Assembly: GCA_004553485.1 (NCBI GenBank)
Contig: SFLG01000013.1
Span: 1-33,523, forward strand
Source: Bacteroidales bacterium
GTDB lineage: Bacteria; Bacteroidota; Bacteroidia; Bacteroidales; Muribaculaceae
Length of the DNA stretch: 33,523 nt
Direction: 5' to 3'
The notes under the pieces were generated by a model. The model searched no databases, was not told where the DNA came from, and worked only from the letters and a program-made list of their open reading frames with translations. Shown here one piece after another: positions 7,574 through 16,200 of this stretch. The translations under genes were made by a program, and so were the position numbers. Within the stretch, counting starts at the first letter, position 1. Every line of letters starts with the position of its first letter.

Positions 7574-9126
7574 TTGTCGGGATTGGCTGAGCGGAAAAAG
7601 CGGTTCCAGCGTATCTTGCCGTCGAAGAGCGAGTGCTCGCGGTCAAACGAGGCAATGATGAACATGGGCACGCCGATGATGTGGTCTTCGGGCACAAAGC
7701 CCCAAAAGCGCGAGTCCTGCGACATGTCGCGGTTGTCGCCCATCATAAAGTAGTAGTCCATCTCGAAGGTGTAGTCCTTTATGGGTTTGCCGTCCATATA
7801 GACGGTGTTGCCCTTGAGGTATGCGTTGTGATGGCGCTCGTAGTTGCGGATGACGCGTTTGTAGAGGTCCCATGTCGTGGCGTTCATGGCGACTTTCAGG
7901 CCCTTTTTGGGGATGAGGATGCCGTTTGCACCGCCGTATTCGGCTGTCGTCCAGTTGGCAGCGGCGATTTCGGGGAAGAGGTTGAGGCCGCCGGGCTGCA
8001 GCGCCTCAAGGTGCGTGGCGCGCACGGCCGAGGTAATCTGCCCCGAGGCCTTGAGCTCGCGCAGCATCTTGTTTGTCAGGGGAATGACGACGATGGCATC
8101 GGTGGGACGCGAGCCGGGGAGGCTGGCGCGCAGGTATTCCATCACCTCGGCGTTGACACCGTTGGGCGACTGTATGTCCGACTGGTTGATGTCGTACTCC
8201 TTGATCTGCTCGTCGGTGAGGGGTCGCGACAGGGCAGCGACATACTGCCACTGGGCGTTCTCGGGCTGGGGCTGGGCCTTGCCGTCGATGTAGATGACGT
8301 CGTCATGGATTGCCAGTCGCTCGCCGGGCAGACCCACCACGCGCTTGACAAAGTTGGTGCGCCGGTCGACGGGGCGGTATTTCACCTTACCGAATTTCTC
8401 CGTGTTGGTGTTGACCTCGCCCCAACCGTATGTCTTGACCAGCAGGTCGTAGTACATCGGGTCCTCCTCATACTTGGTGGCGACGGTGTCGCCGGCGGGG
8501 AAGTTGAACACCACGATGTCGTTGCGCTCGACGTCGCGCAGGCCGGGCAGACGGCGGTATTTCACCTCGGGCCACGAGGCGTAGCTGTCGCCGCCGATAA
8601 AGGGCAGGGTGTTGTGTGCCAGGGGGAAGTGGATGGGTGTGATGGGCACGCGCGGGCCGTAGACCATCTTGTTTACCCACAGATAGTCGCCGGTGAGCAG
8701 TGTCTTTTCAAGCGACGACGAGGGTATCTGGTAGTTCTGGCCGATGAAGGCGAATACAAAATACACCAGTACCAGCGCGTAGACGATGGCGTCGACCCAC
8801 GACATCACCGAGCGCGTGATGGCCGACTTCGACTTCTTCCACCATGTGAAGGGGATGTAGCCCGTGATGTAGATGTCGAAGAGCAGAGGCAGGCCCAGCA
8901 GGAACCAGTAATTGTTCATCCACACCACCCATAGCAGGTAGATGAAGGCCACGATGCCGAAGCGCCACCATCGTGTCTTGCGCGTGGCGTCGATGCGTTC
9001 TTTGAAGGTATGGGGTTCGGCAGGCGCGGCAGCTACGGCATCGGTTTTGGGTGTCGGGTTATCGTTGACCGGGCTCACCTTGTTGTTGCTGACCTTGTTA
9101 TCTGTGTGTTCTTTATTCTCAGTCAT
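7570..9126 (-). CDS. lepB: signal peptidase I
   Basis: Cleaves signal peptides of exported proteins at the outer face of the inner membrane. N-terminus: a charged/Pro-Ala tail (1-50), then hydrophobic segments at about 55-95 and 110-130. Box B is QIPSSSLEKTLLTGD with nucleophile Ser138 (usual form IPSGSM; here Gly to Ser and Met to Leu). Box D is NFVKRVVGLPGE with general base Lys261. Box E is MMGDNRDMSQDSRFWGFVP. The 518-residue length exceeds that of proteobacterial LepB because a long insert (about residues 280-450) separates boxes D and E, as is frequent in Bacteroidetes. Lies between a polyprenyl synthase gene (24-base gap) and the WbqC-like gene (4-base overlap), probably one transcript. 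Confidence 0.95.
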   Translation of the reverse strand: MTENKEHTDNKVSNNKVSPVNDNPTPKTDAVAAAPAEPHTFKERIDATRKTRWWRFGIVAFIYLLWVVWMNNYWFLLGLPLLFDIYITGYIPFTWWKKSKSAITRSVMSWVDAIVYALVLVYFVFAFIGQNYQIPSSSLEKTLLTGDYLWVNKMVYGPRVPITPIHFPLAHNTLPFIGGDSYASWPEVKYRRLPGLRDVERNDIVVFNFPAGDTVATKYEEDPMYYDLLVKTYGWGEVNTNTEKFGKVKYRPVDRRTNFVKRVVGLPGERLAIHDDVIYIDGKAQPQPENAQWQYVAALSRPLTDEQIKEYDINQSDIQSPNGVNAEVMEYLRASLPGSRPTDAIVVIPLTNKMLRELKASGQITSAVRATHLEALQPGGLNLFPEIAAANWTTAEYGGANGILIPKKGLKVAMNATTWDLYKRVIRNYERHHNAYLKGNTVYMDGKPIKDYTFEMDYYFMMGDNRDMSQDSRFWGFVPEDHIIGVPMFIIASFDREHSLFDGKIRWNRFFRSANPDK

Positions 9127-9150
9127 TTTGGTATAGTGATACTGAAAAAA

Positions 9151-10125
9151 TCAGTGGTTGCGGGTGATGATGTAGTCGAATATGGCGATGAGGCGCTGCT
9201 TGTCCTCCGTTTCGGGCAGACAGGCGAGGGCCTCGACGCCTTCGGCGCGCAGCTCGGCCATGCGGGCGTAGGTGTACTCGATGCCGCCGTAGGTTTTGGC
9301 GTAGGTGGTGAGGGTGTCGATTTCGGTGGCGTTGAGCGAGCCCGAGCGCACCAGTGTGTTCATCGCCTCGTGCAGGGGCAGTGTCTCGTCGGCCAGGACA
9401 TGCAGCAGGGGCAGTGTCACCTTGCCCTCGCGCAGGTCGTTGCCGGTGGGCTTGCCGACGGCGGGGTCGCTGTAGTAGTCAAACACATCGTCGCGCATCT
9501 GGAAGCACAGGCCCAGCAGTTCGGTAAAGCGCACGAGGGCGCGCGAGCGCTCGTCGTCGACACCGAGGGCGTCGGCGGCGGTGCGGGCGCAGGCCTTGAA
9601 CAGCGAGGCCGTCTTCAACGTTATCACGCTGAGGTAGTTTTCCTCGGTCAGCTCGCCGTGAAGGGCGTTGTAGATCTGGTCGAGCTCGCCCAGGCTGAGT
9701 GTCTTGCCCAGGCCGGCGACGGTCTCGACGACGGCGATATTGCCTGTCTTGATGGCCAGCTGCAGCGACGACGACACAAAGAAGTCGCCGGCAAGGACGG
9801 CCACGTGGTTGTCCCACACCGAGTTGACGGTGGGGGCGCCGCGGCGCTCCTCCGACTGGTCCACCACGTCGTCGTGTATCAGCGAGGCGTTGTGCAGCAG
9901 CTCGAGGGCCGCCGCTCCAGCGACGACACGGTCGTTGATGCCGCCGAGCACACGTGCCGTCAGGAACACGAGGATGGGGCGGATGAGCTTGCCATGTGTG
10001 CGAAGGCAGCCGTCGATGATGGTCTGTAGCATGGGGTTGCCGGTGGCGAGCTGACGGCGGATGCAGTCCTCCATCAGCTCAAGGTCGGGCGCAAGGCTGG
10101 CGCGTATGTCGTCGAGCTTATTCAT
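9151..10125 (-). CDS. trans-type polyprenyl diphosphate synthase (long chain)
   Basis: Condenses isopentenyl diphosphate onto an allylic primer to give the long prenyl tail of menaquinone-like quinones. First aspartate-rich motif HDDVVDQ (Asp85, Asp86, Asp89), second QMRDDVFDYYSD (Asp212, Asp213, Asp216); both are complete. GKLIRP and HNASLIHDD are also typical. Length 324 fits the octaprenyl/heptaprenyl synthase group; chain length cannot be read from the sequence with confidence. The open frame begins at a TTG at 10137, but that TTG lies inside the -7 promoter box, so the ATG at 10125 is taken as start. It heads the run with lepB and the WbqC-like gene. Confidence 0.93.
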   Translation of the reverse strand: MNKLDDIRASLAPDLELMEDCIRRQLATGNPMLQTIIDGCLRTHGKLIRPILVFLTARVLGGINDRVVAGAAALELLHNASLIHDDVVDQSEERRGAPTVNSVWDNHVAVLAGDFFVSSSLQLAIKTGNIAVVETVAGLGKTLSLGELDQIYNALHGELTEENYLSVITLKTASLFKACARTAADALGVDDERSRALVRFTELLGLCFQMRDDVFDYYSDPAVGKPTGNDLREGKVTLPLLHVLADETLPLHEAMNTLVRSGSLNATEIDTLTTYAKTYGGIEYTYARMAELRAEGVEALACLPETEDKQRLIAIFDYIITRNH

Positions 10126-10134
10126 AAAACTCTG

Positions 10135-10142
10135 CAAAAATA
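10135..10142 (-). promoter_or_regulatory. Bacteroidales -7 box of the polyprenyl synthase-lepB-wbqC run
   Basis: TATTTTTG on the minus strand matches TAnnTTTG exactly and ends 9 bases before the ATG at 10125. This implies a very short leader and rules out the upstream TTG as start. No other -7 match was noticed inside this run. Confidence 0.65.
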
Positions 10143-10331
10143 CGAAAATTTCGGCAATACAGCGCCGTTATTCATAATAAGTTAGTAAATTTACCAAACC
10201 AAACCGGCAAAAGCCCTCCCCCGGCCCCTCGAACCCCCTGCAAACGGGGGCCTTAGCCGGCCCCGGCGGGCGGGGGCCGCGGCTGGCGGCGGCAGCGCCG
10301 GCTCTTGTGCCCGGCCCTTGTGCCCGTTACT

Positions 10332-10357
10332 GTTATCGGTCGAGCTCGACCGATAAC
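10332..10357. repeat. perfect 26-bp palindrome, copy 1 (upstream of polA)
   Basis: GTTATCGGTCGAG followed directly by its reverse complement. The surrounding block 10329-10361 (ACT on the left, GGTG on the right, 33 bases) is identical to the reverse strand of 24139-24171. It lies 127 bases upstream of the polA ATG, with its asymmetric flank GGTG facing polA. It could be a binding site for a dimeric protein or a cruciform or hairpin; no family is recognised. Confidence 0.9.
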
Positions 10358-10360
10358 GGT

Positions 10361-10426
10361 GTTGCCACCCACGGCTGCCACCCGCTGTTGCTACCCGGGC
10401 TGCCACCCGGGGCCGCTACCCTCGGG
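10361..10426. repeat. degenerate 12-14-bp tandem repeat (GYTGCYACCC) next to the palindrome
   Basis: Five successive units: GTTGCCACCCACG, GCTGCCACCCGCT, GTTGCTACCCGG, GCTGCCACCCGGG and GCCGCTACCCTCGG. The array begins at the last base of the 33-bp palindrome block and runs toward polA. Confidence 0.65.
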
Positions 10427-10484
10427 GCCACGGCCGGGCCCATTACTCCCGATTGTCCCATAACCTCCCAACCATAACGGCATA

Positions 10485-13259
10485 ATGCAAAAAAAACTTT
10501 TCCTGCTTGACGCTTACGCCCTCATATACCGCGCTTACTACGCGATGATACGCAACCCGTTCTACACCTCGGACGGGCGCAACACTTCGGCTGTCTACGG
10601 CTTCACCAACGTCCTTGACGAGATTATGCGCAAGGAAGACCCGCAATATATGGCCGTCTGCTTCGACCCTCCCGGCGGCGACACCTTCCGCCACGAGGTC
10701 TACGCCGAGTACAAGGCCCAGCGCGACAAACAGCCCGAGGACATCACCCTGTCCATCCCCGTCATCAAGGAGATTATCGAGGCATGGGGCATACGCGTCA
10801 TCGAGGTGCCGCGCTACGAGGCCGATGACGTCATCGGCACCCTGGCCACCGAGGCCTCGCGCGACGGCTTCACCACCTATATGATGACGCCCGACAAGGA
10901 CTACGGCCAGCTCGTCACCGACAACGTCTTCATGTACCGTCCGGCCCTGAAAGGCAAGGACTTTGAGGTGCGCGGCCCGCAGCAGGTGTGCGAGCGCTAC
11001 GGCATCTCCAGCCCGCGGCAGGTGATTGACCTGCTGGCCCTTGAGGGCGACGTCAGCGACAACGTGCCCGGCTGCCCCGGCGTGGGCGAGAAGACCGCCG
11101 CCAAGCTCATCACGCAGTTCGGCTCGGTGGAGAATATGCTCGAAAACACCGACCAAATCAAGGGCGCCCTCCGCGCAAAGGTGGAAGGGGCGGCCGAGCA
11201 GATACGCTTCTCGAAATTCCTGGTCACCATCAAGACCGACGTCCCGCTGGACATCACCCCTGACGACCTGCTGCGGCGCGAGCCGGACTACAAACGTCTG
11301 CGCGAGCTGTTCACCGACCTGCAGTTCACCTCATATCTCAAAAAGCTGGGCCCGGCTGCTCCGGCAGCCGCCTCGGCGCCCGTGCAGCCCTCGCTGTTCG
11401 GCGACGACGCACCGGCCACGCCCATGCCTGCCGACGCGGCCACGGCCGACGCGGATGCTGCCGGCGAGCTATCGGCCCCGTCGGCCGGGTTCGAGATGCT
11501 CGAGAGCGCCGCTCAGGTGGCCGACTTCGCCTCGCGCGTCCTCGCCACCTCGCCCGAGGCCATCGCCTTCAGCGTCTACGCCGACGGCGACGAGGCGATG
11601 ACGGCCGACCTCCGCGGCATCGGCGTCAGCGTCACCGACGCCCTCACCGCCTACATCCCCTGGGACACCTTCGACGCCGCGGCCCTCGCCGAGGTCATCC
11701 AGCCCCTTGCCGACAATCCCGCCACGCTCTACGTCAGCCACGACGTCAAGCGCGACATGATAATCCTGGGACGGCACAACATCGCCGTCACCGGTCCATA
11801 CTACGACATCGCGGTGGCACACTATGTCCTCAACCCCGACGCCCCGCACGACCTGCCCGACATCGCCATGCAGCTGCTGGGTCTCAGCCTGCCCGGGTAC
11901 ACGTTGACGGCGACCCAGCGGCGCAAGCCCCTGCAGGGCACGCCGTCCGAGGTGGGCGCCATTGTGGCCCTACGTGCCGAGGCAGTGCGGCGCCTGTTGC
12001 CCGTTCTGCGCCGCGACATCACCGCCGAGGGCGCGCAGCATCTGCTCGACGACATAGAGATGCCCCTGGTGCGCGTGCTGGCAGCGATGGAGCGCTCGGG
12101 AGTACGCTTTGACGCCGGAGTTCTGGCGCAGATGTCGCGCAGTCTGACGGCGCGCCTGGACACGCTGCAGGAGCAGTGCTGGCAGATGGCAGGCGAAAAG
12201 TTCAACGTCGCTTCGCCCACGCAGGTCGGCGAAATTCTTTTCGGACGCATGCAGATCGACCCGTCGGCAAAAAAGACCAAGGGCGGCGCATGGTCCACAA
12301 CAGAGGAAATTCTCGAAAAATACCGCCATCAGTACCCCATCGTCGACCTCATCCTGCAAATTCGCGGCCTGCGTAAACTGCTGACGACCTACATCGACGC
12401 TTTGCCCAAGCTAATCAACCCCGCCACGGGCAAGATACACACCACATTCAACCAGACGGTTACGGCCACGGGCCGCATCTCGTCCACCAACCCCAACCTG
12501 CAGAACCTGCCCATCCGTACCGACCAGGGCCGCGAGATACGCCGCGCCGTGGTGGCCGACCCGGGCGACCTCATCCTCAGCGCCGACTACTCGCAGATCG
12601 AGTTGCGCCTGATGGCTTGCATGTCGGGCGACCCGGTCATGGTGCAAGCTTTCAACGCCGGCGAGGACATCCACCGCTCGACGGCGGCAAAAATCTACCA
12701 CACACCCATCGGTGAGGTCAGCGACACCCAGCGCCGCAACGCCAAGACGGCCAATTTCGGCATTATCTACGGCATCTCGGCCTTTGGGCTGAGCCAACGC
12801 CTGGGCATCCCCCGCGGCGAGGCCAAGGAGCTGATTGACGGGTACATGCGCACCTACCCCGATGTCAAGAAGTATATGGACGAGGCCATCGAGCGCGCAC
12901 GCCGCGACGGCTTTGTGACCACCATAATGGGACGCCGCCGCTATCTGCCCACAATCAACGACCGCAGCTTCACCGTGCGCTCGTTTGCCGAGCGCAACGC
13001 CATCAACGCGCCCATCCAGGGCTCGGCCGCCGACATCATAAAGATAGCTATGGTGCGCATTTTCAACGAGATGGAGCAGCGGTCGATGAAAAGCCGCATG
13101 ATACTGCAGGTGCACGACGAACTGGTGTTCGACATCGTACCCTCCGAGCTGGACGCCATGCAGGAACTCGTCGTCCGCAACATGGAAAACGCCTACCGCG
13201 CCTGCGTGCCCCTCACCGTCTCGGCCGGCGTCGGCTCCAACTGGCTCGAGGCCCATTGA
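10485..13259 (+). CDS. polA: DNA polymerase I with degenerate proofreading domain
   Basis: Repair and Okazaki-fragment polymerase, 924 residues. Domains: 5'-3' nuclease (1-290; LLDAYALIYRAYYA, YEADDVIGTLA, GDVSDNVPGCPGVGEKTA), an Ala/Pro/Asp-rich linker (295-340), a 3'-5' exonuclease-like domain (about 350-520), and the polymerase (530-924). Polymerase motif A is DYSQIELRL (Asp701), motif B RRNAKTANFGIIYG, motif C VHDELVFD (Asp878, Glu879); all are intact. The exonuclease-like domain has Ser363-Val-Tyr365 where D-x-E is expected and Arg497 to Val501 where Y-x3-D is expected; only Asp424 of the metal ligands remains. Proofreading is therefore very probably lost, while polymerase and flap nuclease look active. 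The gene ends 10 bases from the convergent helicase gene, with no terminator between. Confidence 0.96.
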   Translation: MQKKLFLLDAYALIYRAYYAMIRNPFYTSDGRNTSAVYGFTNVLDEIMRKEDPQYMAVCFDPPGGDTFRHEVYAEYKAQRDKQPEDITLSIPVIKEIIEAWGIRVIEVPRYEADDVIGTLATEASRDGFTTYMMTPDKDYGQLVTDNVFMYRPALKGKDFEVRGPQQVCERYGISSPRQVIDLLALEGDVSDNVPGCPGVGEKTAAKLITQFGSVENMLENTDQIKGALRAKVEGAAEQIRFSKFLVTIKTDVPLDITPDDLLRREPDYKRLRELFTDLQFTSYLKKLGPAAPAAASAPVQPSLFGDDAPATPMPADAATADADAAGELSAPSAGFEMLESAAQVADFASRVLATSPEAIAFSVYADGDEAMTADLRGIGVSVTDALTAYIPWDTFDAAALAEVIQPLADNPATLYVSHDVKRDMIILGRHNIAVTGPYYDIAVAHYVLNPDAPHDLPDIAMQLLGLSLPGYTLTATQRRKPLQGTPSEVGAIVALRAEAVRRLLPVLRRDITAEGAQHLLDDIEMPLVRVLAAMERSGVRFDAGVLAQMSRSLTARLDTLQEQCWQMAGEKFNVASPTQVGEILFGRMQIDPSAKKTKGGAWSTTEEILEKYRHQYPIVDLILQIRGLRKLLTTYIDALPKLINPATGKIHTTFNQTVTATGRISSTNPNLQNLPIRTDQGREIRRAVVADPGDLILSADYSQIELRLMACMSGDPVMVQAFNAGEDIHRSTAAKIYHTPIGEVSDTQRRNAKTANFGIIYGISAFGLSQRLGIPRGEAKELIDGYMRTYPDVKKYMDEAIERARRDGFVTTIMGRRRYLPTINDRSFTVRSFAERNAINAPIQGSAADIIKIAMVRIFNEMEQRSMKSRMILQVHDELVFDIVPSELDAMQELVVRNMENAYRACVPLTVSAGVGSNWLEAH

Positions 13260-13269
13260 CCGCCGCCCG

Positions 13270-16200
13270 CTACCTGGTTATGGGGATGTTGGACATCAGC
13301 GAGGTGAGGGTGGCGGCAGACTGGACGTGGCTGTCGGCGACGCGGATGATGTCGAAGTACTCGGGGGTGAACTGCTCGGCGGGGTCGGCCTTGCGATGGC
13401 TGTCATCCTCCTTCATCAGGTGTACGAACAGCAGATAGCACTCTATCCCGATGCCGGGGAAGCAGCGTCGCACCAGCTCGCGGTAGTTCTGCACCTGCCG
13501 GGCGTAATCGAGCAGCTCGTCCATGCCCAGCGTGGCCAATGAGGCGTAGTGCGTCTTGAAATCTATTATCGTCGCTTTTACCGGGCGGCCTTCCTTGTCC
13601 ATCTCCATCACCAGACGGTCGATGCGGTAGTTGGTCTCAAAGCCATCGGAGTAGTTGGACAGTGACAGCTCGGCACGCTCGTGCACGCCGTCGCCGTCCG
13701 AGAACCACCCGGCCAGCTTTTCGCGCAACGGCCGCATCCGCTCGTCGTCCTCGAGCAGCCCCACGCCAAAGAGCGCGCGCAGGGCCTGCAGGTCGTGGTG
13801 CTCGACGGTGAACTTGCCCGTCAGCGGGTCGCGCGTGTTGCGGTAAAAGCGCACGGCGCCATAGCGGACGGCCTTGTTGATGTCGTCGGGCGACGAGGCG
13901 TCGGTGACATGCTCGAGCAGGCGGTGGAAATTTATGCCGCGGCGGCGCAGGACAGGATTGTCGCTGTATTTCTTCGCCGGCTTCGGCGCCTTTGCCGTGG
14001 CTTCGAGCGACGAGGCGTCCTCGGCCTCCGTGTCGATGTCGCCGCTGTCGGCCGACTCGTCGGTGAAGCCCAGGGCCGTTGTGATGGAGGTGACGGTGCG
14101 GTCGGCGTCGAGGTTCGACTCGTACGCCGAAATCGTCATCGTGTACGGGTCGGCCACCGGCGCGATACCCAGGCGCTCCTCCTCCTGGCGCTGCTCCAGC
14201 GCCTGGCGCTCGCCGCTGTCGAGGTGGTCGGCGGGACGGCGTGCCGGCACGGGAGCGTGCGTCTCGGCATCGGTGAGGGTGCTGATGACAAAGGTGTCTA
14301 TCTTGTTCCAGCTGACGGCGACGTGGAAACCGTCGACATCGGCATACTCGTCGCGGCAGGCAAAGAGTGTGGCGGTGATGTCGGCCATGAGGTTGGTGCT
14401 TTCGTCGCGTTTGAGAGCCTTGTCTATTACGGCCATGCGCTCCTGCACCGTCATGCCGTCGTGGGCGTTGGCGGCATATTCGTCCATGACCTTCTGGCTG
14501 CTTGCCGAGCTGAAGTACACCATCAGCTCGTTTTTGGGACGGGTAAAGGCCACATATGCCTTGTTGAGGTTGTCGAGCACCTGCTCTTTGATGTTGCTCT
14601 TGCACAGCTCGGCCATCGGCGACCCTTCGAGCAGGCAGGCGCTCTTGACGGGGAGGAGGAAGTAGGGCGGGAACATCAGCGGGTCGGCAAAGCTGAAACG
14701 CGTGGCTATGTCGGGGTTGTCCTCGAACCATCGGCTGGTGTCGACCCACAGCTTTTCCCAGCCTGACTTCTTTGTAAGCGACCAGTTTGCGAAGGGCACG
14801 TGCACGCAGGCAAACTGCAGGCCCTTTGACTTGTGCACGGTCATCACCTTCACTGAGTCGCTGGACATCGACGGCAGCGACTTCTTGCTGCCCACGGTGT
14901 CCCACCACTTGAGGAAGCCGTGCAGATTGTGGTGGTTCTGGGCCGTATAGTCGTTGAGCAAATCCTGGAAACCCACCAGGAAGGGCGTCTCGCGCTCGAC
15001 GGTGGCGCTGTTTTCGCCGCCCCAGGTGATGCAGAAGTAGATTATGCGCTCGACCAGCGTGGGCAGGTTGGAGGCGTTGCCCTCGAGGATTTTGCGAATC
15101 AGCGTCTCCGGGTTGTCAGTGTCGGCGCCGGTGTCGCCGTCGAGGCTGTCGGCCACGTCGGGGAAGGCGCGGCGGAAGGCCTCTTCTATCTTTTCGCCGC
15201 TGACGTGCAGCGGTTTGTCGGTGTCGGCGCCGGAGTCTTTGTCCTTTGCCATCAGCCGCTGCAGCATAATGCGCGCGTGGCTGAGGAAGGTGGCGATGTC
15301 GTGCGTGTAACGGGTTTGGCCGTCTGCCGCTTCGTCGCTGTCGGCACCGAATTTCTCGATAAGGCGCAGCATCTCCACCACAAAGTTCACCATGGGCGAG
15401 TGGCTGATGCGCAGGGCCTCCTCGCTGGTGACGGGTATGCCGGCCTCGATGAGGGCCAGGGCGCATTGGCTGCATTGGTCGTTGGTGGAGGTGAGCACGG
15501 CGATGTCGCCGAAGGCAAAGCCGGCGTCGCGCTCGCGGCGTATCTCGGCAATGAGCCGGTCGGTCTGCAGCCTCACCTTCTCGGGTTCGGTGAGGGTGTT
15601 GCCCGTCTCGGCCTGGCGGATTTTGTTGAGGTCGGTAAGGCAGACATATCCGTATGCCTCTTTCTTGCTGTCCTTTATCGACTGGCGCACCTTGTCGTAT
15701 GCCTCGACGGTGTACGGCACGCCGGCCGAGCGGTAGACCACGGCGCCGGGAGCGGCGATGGTGCCGAAGAGCACATTGTTGAAGTTGACGATGACGCCCG
15801 AGCTGCGGTAGTTGCGGTTCTCCTCGGGGATGTCGCCGCGGTGGGCAATCTGCACGGGCGAGCCGGAGGCGCGGTAGTCTTTCTCGACGCGGCTGTGCAG
15901 CAGGCTGCTGTTGGCCTGGCGGAAACGGTAGATGGACTGTTTGACGTCGCCGATGATGAGGCTGTCGTCGGGGTCGCCGTAGTCGAGCAGCGGCTTCAGG
16001 CTCTCCCACTGCATGGTGGAGGTGTCCTGAAACTCGTCGATGAGGAAATGGCGCAGGTTCAGCGCCTCGTTCTCGAAGATGAAGGGCACTACCGAGCTAC
16101 GCCGCGCGTCGTCGTCGGCCATACGCTTTTCAAAGCGCTGCCTGAGCAGCTCGCTCTTGGCGTGGGGGTCATCGGTGTTGTCGATACTGTCATCGGAGGC

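Larger units (their letters stand above)
10190..10440. other. GC-rich non-coding island between divergent polyprenyl synthase and polA
   Basis: The 359-base gap between the two starts is mostly a run of G/C blocks (CCCTCCCCCGG, GGGGGCC, GGCCCCGGCGGGCGGGGGCC). It contains a repeated CTTGTGCCCG (about 10302-10326), a perfect 26-bp palindrome (10332-10357) and a degenerate tandem array (10361-10426). No conserved protein and no RNA gene is recognised. No TAnnTTTG box reads toward polA, so the polA promoter is not visible. The 71-codon minus-strand frame at 10191-10406 looks like a by-product of composition. Confidence 0.7.

Noticed and set aside
10191..10406. 71-codon minus-strand frame in the island upstream of polA, sharing YRSSSTDN with a frame at 23807-24304
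   Set aside because: The shared peptide is just the translated palindrome; the rest of the two frames does not align and is low-complexity Arg/Ala/Pro.
13257..13272. Terminator between convergent polA and the helicase gene
   Set aside because: The gap is 10 bases and shows no stem or T-run; transcripts probably overlap or end inside the opposing gene.
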